Shown: positions 56,918 to 64,000 of the stretch, one piece after another | Layout of the letters: the number at the start of each line of letters is the position of its first letter | Numbering within the stretch: position 1 is the first letter of the stretch | NCBI RefSeq assembly: GCF_001896135.2 | Contig: NZ_MPOH02000004.1 | Span: 48,874 to 112,873 of the forward strand | Direction: 5' to 3' | DNA: 64,000 nucleotides | Source of the DNA: Streptomyces phaeoluteigriseus | GTDB lineage: Bacteria > Actinomycetota > Actinomycetes > Streptomycetales > Streptomycetaceae | Program-made: the position numbers and the translations under genes | Notes under the pieces: generated by a model | What the model was told of the DNA's origin: nothing | The model's input: only the letters and a program-made list of their open reading frames with translations | The model's database searches: none

Positions 56918-59125
56918 ATGGATCGCACGCTCGCCCTCGCCGGACTCGACGACCGCCCCTGGCCGGAACTGGACCACGCCTACGGAAGCGCGGAGGACCT
57001 CCCCGCAGTCCTGCGCTCCCTCGCGGGCGACGACCCGGAGACCGCGGACGGGGCCCTCGGCGAGCTGTACGGCAGCATCCTGCACCAGGGCACGGTCTAC
57101 GCGGCGACCGCCGAGGCGGTGCCGTTCCTGGCGCGCCTCGCTGCGGCTGGACACCGCAGCGCCGATCTCCTCGTCCTGCTCGGCGGCATCGCCGAGAGCA
57201 CCGACGAGCACGGGGTGGCGCCGGGCGCCTGCCGTGCGGCGGTGGCCGGGCAACTCCCGTTCGTGCTGGACCTGGTGGGTGCCGGGGAGGCGCAGGTGCG
57301 GCAGGCCGCCGTATGGGCGGCCGGGCACACGGCCGCCACCGCCGAGGCGTGGCCCGTGCTGCGGGGACGGTGGGAGGAGGAGACCGACGACGCGGTCCGG
57401 GCGGAGCTGGTGACCGCGCTGGTCCGGCTCGACCCGGCACGCGGCGCCCCGACGGCCCTGGCCGCTCTCGCGCCGGACGGCCCGGCCCGGGTGCGCGTCA
57501 CCGCTGTCCTCGCCTGTCTGGCGGCGGGTCTGCCGTGGGACATCCGACAGCACGACGCCGTACTCGCCGCGCTGCCCGCCGATGGACAGGACTCCGCGTT
57601 CGAGGAGCGCCAACCCCTCCAAGCCGTGGTCGGCGGGCTGCTCCGGCGCGACACGGCCGAGGACCGGGAGGCCGCCTTCGCGTTGCTGGAGGCCGCTCTG
57701 CGCATCCCGGCACCGGACGTACGCGCCGAAGCCGTCCGGGCGGCGGACCACGCGTGCATGGTGTCCCGGTCCGCGCCCGCGCGGCTGCTGCCCGTGCTGC
57801 TCCCGCTGCTCGACGAACCGGAGCCGCCGCACGGCGTGGTCGCCCTGCTCGACAAGGTCGCGGAGCAGGCGGGCGCCGGCGCCACCGCCCTGGCCCGGCT
57901 CGCCGCGGGGCAGGGAGACCTCGCCGACCGGGCCCTCGCCGCGCTCGTGACGGCCGCCCCCGCCCTGGCGGCCCCGCTGCTCGCCGAGCGGCTGCCCGAA
58001 CGCCCCCGGGCACTCGCCGCCGCCTCCGGAGCCCGCGCCCACGGCACGGTCGTCAACGCCCCGTTCCCCTACGACGCCGCGCTGCTCGACGCGGTCCGAC
58101 GGCGCCTCGCCGACCCGGAGTCGAAGGGGAACGAGCCCATCCACCTCGCCCTGCTGCTCGCCTCCTGGGGCCGGCGGGCCGCCCCCGCGGTACCCGAACT
58201 CCTCGACGTGCTGCCGAGAATCCCGCTCGCCGGCCCCACCGCACTCATGGCGCTCTGTCCGGACGAAGGCGAGCACCGGACAGCTACGACGGAGCACCTG
58301 CGCGCGGCCGCCCTGCACGGGCCCGACGAGGGACGCCTGTCCGCGGCCCGCGCCCTGCACGAACTGACCGGCGAGACCGGACCGCTGCTCGCCGCGATAC
58401 GCGGCGAACTGACCGGAGCCGGACGGCGCTTGCGAGAGGCCGCCAGGCTCGTCACCGCCCTCGGGGAGGCCGTGGAGGAGCTCGTGCCCGCGATACGCGC
58501 AGCCTTGGCGGACCGGCCCGAACGCCGGTCGATCCCCCGGCTCGACGCCGAGGCGGAACTGGCGGCCGCACTCTGGGACATCACCGGCGACGACGCCACC
58601 GCGGTTGCGGTGCTGGAGGCCGTCATCAGAGCCGACGGCGGCCCCTGGACGCGGTGGACGGCCCTGCGGGCGGCGAAGCTCGCGGTCCGGCTGGGGCCCG
58701 CGGCCCGGCCGTTGCGCCCGGCGTTGGAGGAACTCCTCGCCACGCCACTGCACGCACCGGCCGCCGTCCTCGCGCTGCTGGCCGGGCTCCCCGAGGAGGA
58801 ACTGCACGGCCCGCTGGACCGTACGGTCCTCGCCGGCCGGGTCCTGGACGCGGCGGAGAGCGCCGTCGATGCCGACAGCGCCTTCGAGGCTCTGTCGGAG
58901 CTGGGCCGCGCCGCACTGACGGACGAGCACCTGCACCGCATCGAGCGCCTGGCGCAGGGCGACCGGCGGGTGGTGACCGGAGGGATCGCGGACCAGATCA
59001 TCCGCGCCGACGAGGAACTGGCCACGCGGGCCCGCGAAACGCTGACCGGGCTGACCGGGCTGACCGGGCTGACCGGGCCCACCGGGCCGACCGGGCAGGC
59101 GGCCCCGGCACCTGTCCGGGGCTGA
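56918..59125 (+). CDS. HEAT-repeat protein
   Basis: 735 residues, almost all helical with repeats of about 35-45 residues such as VRQAAVWAAGHTAATAEAWP, VRAELVTALVRLDPARGAPT, VRAEAVRAADHACMVSRSAP and LSAARALHELTGETGPLLAA: a solenoid scaffold for protein binding. No enzyme domain, signal or membrane segment. The C-terminus is a low-complexity LTGLTGLTG tail from a 9-base DNA repeat. GAGG eight bases before ATG 56918. The next gene is an SMI1/KNR4 protein; such neighbours often occur among toxin-immunity genes, but no toxin is seen here. Confidence 0.8.
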   Translation: MDRTLALAGLDDRPWPELDHAYGSAEDLPAVLRSLAGDDPETADGALGELYGSILHQGTVYAATAEAVPFLARLAAAGHRSADLLVLLGGIAESTDEHGVAPGACRAAVAGQLPFVLDLVGAGEAQVRQAAVWAAGHTAATAEAWPVLRGRWEEETDDAVRAELVTALVRLDPARGAPTALAALAPDGPARVRVTAVLACLAAGLPWDIRQHDAVLAALPADGQDSAFEERQPLQAVVGGLLRRDTAEDREAAFALLEAALRIPAPDVRAEAVRAADHACMVSRSAPARLLPVLLPLLDEPEPPHGVVALLDKVAEQAGAGATALARLAAGQGDLADRALAALVTAAPALAAPLLAERLPERPRALAAASGARAHGTVVNAPFPYDAALLDAVRRRLADPESKGNEPIHLALLLASWGRRAAPAVPELLDVLPRIPLAGPTALMALCPDEGEHRTATTEHLRAAALHGPDEGRLSAARALHELTGETGPLLAAIRGELTGAGRRLREAARLVTALGEAVEELVPAIRAALADRPERRSIPRLDAEAELAAALWDITGDDATAVAVLEAVIRADGGPWTRWTALRAAKLAVRLGPAARPLRPALEELLATPLHAPAAVLALLAGLPEEELHGPLDRTVLAGRVLDAAESAVDADSAFEALSELGRAALTDEHLHRIERLAQGDRRVVTGGIADQIIRADEELATRARETLTGLTGLTGLTGPTGPTGQAAPAPVRG
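59042..59095 (+). repeat. 9-base in-frame tandem repeat, six units
   Basis: CTGACCGGG four times exactly, then CCCACCGGG and CCGACCGGG, encoding the Leu-Thr-Gly/Pro-Thr-Gly tail of the HEAT protein. In-frame units allow length change without breaking the gene. Confidence 0.9.
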
Positions 59126-59202
59126 CGCACCGCACGATCGACACCTCACCTCACCTCAGCTCACCGGACCACCACCGCTCACCCATCGACAGGAGCCCGC
59201 TG

Positions 59203-60585
59203 TTGTCCTCGCTTCATGAATTCGCCACCTGGGAACCCGTGTTGAGACTGCTCCGGGCCGGTAACGCGGAGGATCTGGCCGCTCCGGGCGGTTACGTGGC
59301 CGGACAGATCGGATCCCACGGATGGAGTCTGCCCATCCAGCGGGGCTTCCCCATGCCCGGGCAGGCCGCCCGGCACGACGACATGCGGGCCGAGTTCGAC
59401 GCCGTACAGCGGGTGCAGAGCGCGCTGACGGAGGCCGGCGTCGACAGCATCCCGTTCACGGCGGAGGTCGCGTCGACCGGACGGACCGTGCTCCGCCTGG
59501 TCACCCCCAGTGCCGCGGTGGAGTCCGGCGTCGGAGGCCCGCATCCCGGCGCGCTCGTGCTGGTCGAGGGCGCCGTCCCCGAGCCCTGGCGCCGCCTCCC
59601 CGATCCGGTGCCCGGCGCCGTGCCGGCCCCTTCGGCGGACCCGGCGCTGTTGGAGCGGACGCTTCGTGAGCGGCTCCCCGACGCCGTCGGTGCCACCGAT
59701 GCGGACCTCGCCGCCGCGGAGGCCCGCCTGGGCGTCGACCTGCCCGAGGAACTCCGGGCGCTCTACCGGGTGACGCGGGGGCGGTGGCAGGACTGGGACG
59801 GGGACCAGGAGGTGACGGAACGCGTCGTCCAGGCGGTCGGCTGTGAACTCCTCTCCCTGGACGACGTGTACATCGCCGACCCGGCGTCCCGGACGTCACC
59901 GTGGCGGTACGCGGCGATGGAAGCGGTCGTCACCAGGCCGGACGCCACCGTGCAGGGAGTGGTCGGCTCGGCCGGCTGGATCGTCTTCGCCGACACCGGC
60001 GGCGGCGACCGGATAGCGGTCGACCTCACCCCCGGTCCGCGCGGGTACGTCGGGCAGATCATCGTCCTCAGCCACGAGGAGAGCATCGGCGCCGCCCTGG
60101 TCGCCGACTCCGTCACCGACCTGGTGCTGAGGCGGCGCAGCGACCGGCGCGGCGGGTCCCGTCGGGACGAACTGCCGGCCGTGGCCCGGGTCAACCGTGC
60201 CGCCCTGGACAGCATCGAGGCCGCAGTCCACTCCGAGCTGGAGGTCCTGAGCATCGGAGTGTGGGAGGGAGAACCGCTCAGCCTCGCCCCCGTCACCGGG
60301 CTGCCGCGGCTGCGCACCCTCACCGCCTACCCCGGTACGCTCGCCGACCCGCTGGAGATCGCCGAGCTGACCGGGCTGGAGTTCCTGGACCTCGGACCGG
60401 AGGACTGGCGAGTCCTCCTCGACGCCGGCGCCGTGCCGCGCGGCCTGTCGGCCGCCTCCATCGAGGTGCAGGGTCAGCGGCATCCCCTCTCCGTCGTGGA
60501 CCTCGCCAATGAGATCCTCGCCCTGTGGGACCGGCCGCTGATCACCGTCTCCGTCCTCGAAGGCGACCTCGGCCCGCTGGCGTAG
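59203..60585 (+). CDS. SMI1/KNR4 family protein
   Basis: 460 residues from TTG 59203, with ACAGGAG nine bases upstream; no ATG/GTG fits better. N-terminal 140 residues are of unknown type. About 155-330 is SMI1/KNR4-like (ATDADLAAAEARLGVDLPEE, LRALYRVTRGRWQDW, GWIVFADTGGGDRIAVDLTP). A leucine-rich-like C-terminus follows (LEVLSIGVWEGEPLSLAPV, LTGLEFLDLGPEDWRVLL). Many SMI1/KNR4 proteins are immunity proteins of polymorphic toxins; with no toxin gene nearby that role is only possible. 77 bases after the HEAT gene, likely co-transcribed. Confidence 0.82.
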   Translation: MSSLHEFATWEPVLRLLRAGNAEDLAAPGGYVAGQIGSHGWSLPIQRGFPMPGQAARHDDMRAEFDAVQRVQSALTEAGVDSIPFTAEVASTGRTVLRLVTPSAAVESGVGGPHPGALVLVEGAVPEPWRRLPDPVPGAVPAPSADPALLERTLRERLPDAVGATDADLAAAEARLGVDLPEELRALYRVTRGRWQDWDGDQEVTERVVQAVGCELLSLDDVYIADPASRTSPWRYAAMEAVVTRPDATVQGVVGSAGWIVFADTGGGDRIAVDLTPGPRGYVGQIIVLSHEESIGAALVADSVTDLVLRRRSDRRGGSRRDELPAVARVNRAALDSIEAAVHSELEVLSIGVWEGEPLSLAPVTGLPRLRTLTAYPGTLADPLEIAELTGLEFLDLGPEDWRVLLDAGAVPRGLSAASIEVQGQRHPLSVVDLANEILALWDRPLITVSVLEGDLGPLA

Positions 60586-60597
60586 CGGTACGTCGGC

Positions 60598-61425
60598 TCA
60601 GCAGGCGACGGCCAGGACGGGCCGGGTGAGGGCGGACGCCACGACCGCGGTCGGCACGGCCGCTCCGCCCTCCGCGCCCACGGTCGTACCCCATCGCGCG
60701 CCCGCGCCCACGGTCGTACCGCAACGCGCGCCCGCGCCCACCGTCGTACCGGGCTGCGCCCCCATGCCCGCGCCCACGGTCGTACCGGGCTGTGCCCCCA
60801 CGCCCGCGCCCACGGTCGTTCCGCGCCGCGCCCTCACGCCCGCGGCCGTACCGCGCTCCGGTCCCGCTGCCGTGCCCTTCCGCGTCCTGTCCGCGAACAC
60901 GAACAGCCGCAGCACCAGAAAGCGTCCCGTGCCCGCGAGGGCGGCGGCGCCCAGGTAGACGACCTGCTGTGTGACCAGGCCGGGGGACGACTGGACCGCG
61001 TACAGCAGGAACATCGCGGCGCAGGTGACCCCGTAGGCGGCCGTGGCCGAACCGGCGGACTGGAGGTGTTGGTGCCACCCGGCGCGTCGCCCGGTGCCGA
61101 AGGTGAACAGGGCGTGCAGCTCGGTGCACACCAGTGTCGAGACCAGGGTGATCACCGCGTTCGCCAGGGCCCAGGGCAGCAGCGTGGCCAGCAGCGGGAC
61201 GGCGGCGCCGGAGAGGAGACCGATCCCACCGCCGCAGACCACGAACCGGACGAAGGAGGCGAGCGGGCCGGGCGTCGTCGACGGAGCCGCCGCTTCGGCG
61301 TGCCCCTCACACGTCGTCGGCGGAGGAACCGCCGCCATGGCGTGCCCCTCACCGGTCGCGCCGTCCGTGCGCAGCGGCTGGTGCGCGGGGTGCGGCTGCG
61401 GCTTCGGCAGGACGGGCGACGTCAT
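60598..61425 (-). CDS. GtrA-family membrane protein with repeat tail
   Basis: 275 residues. Four membrane helices typical of GtrA (FVRFVVCGGGIGLLSGAAVP, LANAVITLVSTLVCTELHAL, AAYGVTCAAMFLLYAV, VYLGAAALAGTGRFLVLRLF) with the usual FTFGTGRRAGW loop. GtrA proteins help move lipid-linked sugars across the membrane. The C-terminal 80 residues are a repeat GTTVGAG-x-GAQP not found in ordinary GtrA proteins, encoded by the 30/36-base DNA repeat at 60674-60841. Start at ATG 61425. Confidence 0.82.
   Translation of the reverse strand: MTSPVLPKPQPHPAHQPLRTDGATGEGHAMAAVPPPTTCEGHAEAAAPSTTPGPLASFVRFVVCGGGIGLLSGAAVPLLATLLPWALANAVITLVSTLVCTELHALFTFGTGRRAGWHQHLQSAGSATAAYGVTCAAMFLLYAVQSSPGLVTQQVVYLGAAALAGTGRFLVLRLFVFADRTRKGTAAGPERGTAAGVRARRGTTVGAGVGAQPGTTVGAGMGAQPGTTVGAGARCGTTVGAGARWGTTVGAEGGAAVPTAVVASALTRPVLAVAC
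60674..60841 (-). repeat. In-frame tandem repeat, units of 30 and 36 bases
   Basis: Units start with GCGCCCACGGTCGTACC at 60674, 60704, 60734, 60770 and 60806 (lengths 30, 30, 36, 36, 36). All lengths are multiples of three, so the GtrA frame is kept. Confidence 0.9.
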
Positions 61426-61780
61426 CGGACACCTTCCGGGTGGGGCTCGGGCCTCGGGTTTCGGGCCTGGGGCCTCGGGCCTCTGGGACTGCATTCACAA
61501 CGGCGGCTGCCGGGCTTCGGCCGAGCTGCGACCGGGCATCAGCTCCGCCGCGTAGAACGATGCCGTGTTCCGTGCCCGGGAACGAGGGAGCGGTCCACCG
61601 AACCGGAGGTGGGGGTAGCTCCAGCCGGTGGTAGGGCTAGCTCCACCAAGGAGGTGGGACCGGCAGGCCGGGCCGCGCTTCGGGGTGCCGCCGCATCGCC
61701 GGTACGGACGTCCCCGCGAGGGCGACCGCACCGGCCCCGCCGACCGGACGCCCCACCAACCTTGCGCTCACCCCCGACGC
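61426..61780. other. Intergenic region upstream of the GtrA gene
   Basis: 355 bases with no gene that I can support. Short repeated GTAGCTCCA/CTAGCTCCA and GGAGGTGGG motifs lie at 61605-61660; they may be part of a promoter or terminator for the VWA operon ending at 61781. Confidence 0.45.
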
Positions 61781-63049
61781 CTAATCGACGCCCCCCGAGG
61801 GAACCGAGCCGATCTCCACCACCCGTGCCCACGCGGGCGGCGTGTCCGGCACGTAGTCGGGGTCGTCCTCGTTCCACGACCCCTCGGCCCCGCCTCTCCT
61901 GGGAAACAGCCCGACCACGGTCCGGCACGGCGGTCGCGAGGTGGGCCAGGGGGTCTGACCATCCGTCAGGACGACGATGGCGTCGGGCCGCGGCGACGAG
62001 CGGAGCGCCTTGGCGAAGCCCGCGCGCAGATCCGTACCCCCACCGCCCATCAGGGGGATGCTCTCGCCCTGACACAGCGGGTGCACGATCCGGGCGGACG
62101 CGTCGCACGGCAGCACCGTGACCAGGTCACGGCGGCCGCCCACGGCGCGGGCGACAGCGGCGACTTCGAGGATGGCGCTGCCGAGTTCGGCGTCGCTGAC
62201 CGACCCCGAGGTGTCGATGATCACCGAGACGTGGGGCGGTCTGCGCCGCAGGCTGGGCAGGACGACTCCGGGCACCCCGGCCGAGCGCCGCGACGGCCTG
62301 CCGTAGGTGTAGTCCTCGCCTACGCCGGGTCCGGAGGCCGCGGAGCGGACCGCCGCGCCCAGCAACTCCCGCCACGGTTGCGGCGGATGGAACGCCTCCT
62401 CCGCCCACCGCTGCCACTTCTTCGGGGCACGCCCGGGACGCCCGATGATGCCCTGCGCGACGCGGAACCGGACGGCGTCCCGCTGCTGACCGCTGAGTCC
62501 GTTCGCGCCGTCGGGGCCCAGATCCCATTCCCGGTCGAGTCCGTCGGCGCCGCTGCCGCAGTCCAGCCAGGCCATCTCCTGCGTGCGCGGACCGAGCCGG
62601 AACTGACGCAGGTAGTCCTCCATCAGCTCACCCTGGGACAGTCCCAGCGACTGTGGCCGGACGGCTCCTTGGGGCCGCAGCAGCCCGTCGCCGAAGGCGT
62701 CGTCGTTGATCTCCATGTCCGCGGCGATGTTCATCCGCAGCCGTTCCCCGGGGCCGGTCAGGCCGCGTTGGCGGGCGACCCGGTCACTGCGGCCGTGGTG
62801 GTCGCGCAGCAGGTGGGACACCTCGTGCACCCACACGCCGGCCAGTTCCTCCACCGGCGTCCGGTCGACGAACGACGGTGAGACGTAGCACCGCCAGTGC
62901 TGGTCGACGGCCATCGTCGGGACGTGCCGAGACTCCACGGTGTGCAGGGCGAACAGTGCCGTCGCCAGGTAGGGACGGGCCCGCGCGGCGTGCAGCCGGG
63001 CGGCGAACAGCTTGTCGAGGTCCAGGGGCCCCGTGGTGTCCCGGTTCAT
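61781..63049 (-). CDS. VWA-like/DUF2201 metallopeptidase-like protein
   Basis: 422 residues. N-terminal half: zincin-like motif WVHEVSHLLRDHH (HExxH) near residue 75, then MNIAADMEINDD, features of the DUF2201 putative peptidase domain. C-terminal half: VWA-type metal site VSVIIDTSGSVSDAELG and IVVLTDGQ. Such proteins pair with MoxR AAA ATPases as chaperone-like complexes. Its ATG overlaps the MoxR stop (ATGA), so the two are coupled. Confidence 0.85.
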   Translation of the reverse strand: MNRDTTGPLDLDKLFAARLHAARARPYLATALFALHTVESRHVPTMAVDQHWRCYVSPSFVDRTPVEELAGVWVHEVSHLLRDHHGRSDRVARQRGLTGPGERLRMNIAADMEINDDAFGDGLLRPQGAVRPQSLGLSQGELMEDYLRQFRLGPRTQEMAWLDCGSGADGLDREWDLGPDGANGLSGQQRDAVRFRVAQGIIGRPGRAPKKWQRWAEEAFHPPQPWRELLGAAVRSAASGPGVGEDYTYGRPSRRSAGVPGVVLPSLRRRPPHVSVIIDTSGSVSDAELGSAILEVAAVARAVGGRRDLVTVLPCDASARIVHPLCQGESIPLMGGGGTDLRAGFAKALRSSPRPDAIVVLTDGQTPWPTSRPPCRTVVGLFPRRGGAEGSWNEDDPDYVPDTPPAWARVVEIGSVPSGGVD

Positions 63050-64000
63050 CGGCGAGCCCCCGCCGGGACGGAACGGGCCGCCGCCCGGTCCGCCCTGCGG
63101 GACAGGGACACCACACCGGCGAGTCGCTCGATCGTCGCCGGAACGTCCCAGTCGCTCCGGCGCAGCGAGGCCAGGGTGGTCGCGGGCACGACCACCAGGT
63201 CCGGGGCGCCGGTCTCCACAGCCCGGACCAGGAGGGTCCACGCCGCGTCCCAGCGGGACTTGTCCGGGCGCTTGCGGACCGCGTCCACCGCCCCGTCGAG
63301 CACGGCCTGGCGCAGATCCCCACGGTCGGGCAGGTCGATGCCCGTCGGGTCGGCGAGGACGGCCTCGGGGTCGGGGAGGTCCATCCGGTCCAGACCGGCC
63401 AGCAGCTCCAGCCCCGGACCGTCCCCGACGGTCCCCCTGACCAGCAGGGACAGCACCTCCCGTGAGGAGCCGGCCGCCGTGGCGAAGGCGATCAGGGTCA
63501 GCGTCATGTCCCAGCTCCGCGGCGACGGCCAGGCACCGCCCCGGCGGGCCTCGCCGCTGGGCAGCCGGTGCACGAGCGTGGGGCGGGCGGACAGCAGCCC
63601 GCACACCGCGCGCCGGGCGAAGTCGACGGCCTGCGCCACCTTCCCGGGGTCGAGCCGGGGCAGCGTGGCCCGGGGCCAGGTCCCGCCGAGGCCGCGTACG
63701 ACGACGTCGTGGTCGTGGGTCCACTGGAGGTGGACGAACCGGTTGGCGAGCGGCGGGCTCAGTTCCCAGCCGTCGGCCGCGGAGGACCGCGGGTTGGCGG
63801 CGGCCACGATCCGGACGTCCGGCGGCAGTCGCAGGGCACCGATCCTGCGCTCGAGCACGAGCCGGAGCAGGGCGGCCTGCACGGCGGCGGCGCGGTGGAC
63901 AGTTCGTCCAGGAACAGCAGCCCGCCGACCGGCCCGCACCAGCCGCACCGCCCCAGTCCGCGGTGCCATCGGAACCCCGTGCACCGCCGGATCGTCCCCC
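63046..64000 (-). CDS. MoxR-type AAA ATPase, N-terminus outside window, frameshift
   Basis: The C-terminal two thirds are visible. Near the right edge the Walker B reads GGLLFLDELSTA; one base is missing in a CCG run (63881-63892), after which AVQAALLRLVLERRIGAL, VRIVAAANPRSSAADGWELS (sensor 1) and PLANRFVHLQWTHDHD (arginine-finger region) continue in the second frame. The remainder is the lid domain. Walker A lies beyond 64000. Acts with the coupled VWA protein, probably in assembly or remodelling of a target that is not in the window. Confidence 0.82.
   Translation of the reverse strand, partial: GDDPAVHGVPMAPRTGAVRLVRAGRRAAVPGRTVHRAAAVQAALLRLVLERRIGALRLPPDVRIVAAANPRSSAADGWELSPPLANRFVHLQWTHDHDVVVRGLGGTWPRATLPRLDPGKVAQAVDFARRAVCGLLSARPTLVHRLPSGEARRGGAWPSPRSWDMTLTLIAFATAAGSSREVLSLLVRGTVGDGPGLELLAGLDRMDLPDPEAVLADPTGIDLPDRGDLRQAVLDGAVDAVRKRPDKSRWDAAWTLLVRAVETGAPDLVVVPATTLASLRRSDWDVPATIERLAGVVSLSRRADRAAARSVPAGARR

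Overview
This is a piece of a Streptomyces chromosome. The GC content is very high, third codon positions are strongly G/C-biased, GTG and TTG starts are common, and most genes are recognisable streptomycete families: a GH10 xylanase that looks like XlnA of S. lividans, a conservon (cvn) operon, a ROK-regulated xylose operon and DUF5709/DUF6397 proteins. I saw no rRNA, tRNA, CRISPR array, origin or large biosynthetic cluster.

Layout. 1-4.1 kb: hemicellulose degradation (secreted lectin-like protein, xlnA, lectin-esterase) with xylanase-type palindromic operators. 4.1-10.5 kb: an accessory segment with a NucS/DUF91-type nuclease-fold protein, an IS5-family element and a large DUF262-AlbA_2 fusion. 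It is bracketed by two diverged copies of the 3' end of an aldehyde dehydrogenase gene. 10.5-15.5 kb: that dehydrogenase, a GAF-type regulator, a Tat-exported amidase and a MerR regulator. 15.7-19.6 kb: xylR, xylB and xylA, divergently arranged. 19.8-31 kb: a Pro-rich membrane protein, a phytase-like secreted protein, a coupled SWIM/SNF2 pair, hypotheticals, an MpaB-type oxygenase, PadR with a hydrolase, and a methyltransferase. 31-38 kb: MHYT protein, conservon cvnA-D, F420-type oxidoreductase, a second roadblock protein and a DUF6397 protein. 38-43.4 kb: tesB, Ski2-like helicase, YdjM-like protein, rpmE2, DUF5709. 44-50.5 kb: a heterodimeric ABC exporter, then a MarR gene divergent from a second ABC exporter. 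50.5-53 kb: MltG-like protein, flavin monooxygenase, yjbQ. 53-56.5 kb: a second accessory segment (broken flavin oxidase, CASTOR/POLLUX-like channel, transposase relic) bracketed by two copies of the yjbQ 3' end. 56.6-64 kb: zinc ribbon, HEAT-repeat protein, SMI1/KNR4 protein, GtrA protein and a VWA/MoxR pair running off the window.

How it fits together. Secreted XlnA and the esterase would release xylo-oligomers and ester-linked acids, and XylA/XylB carry xylose to xylulose 5-phosphate under XylR. The most unusual feature is that two unrelated housekeeping genes (the dehydrogenase and yjbQ) each have a displaced, diverged second copy of their 3' end several kb away, enclosing foreign-looking DNA. 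The first of these segments carries two candidate anti-phage or DNA-processing genes.

Caution. About ten apparent single-base indels interrupt otherwise good genes, mostly in G/C runs and mostly as missing bases. I read these mainly as sequencing errors, and keep such genes as CDS with the break noted.
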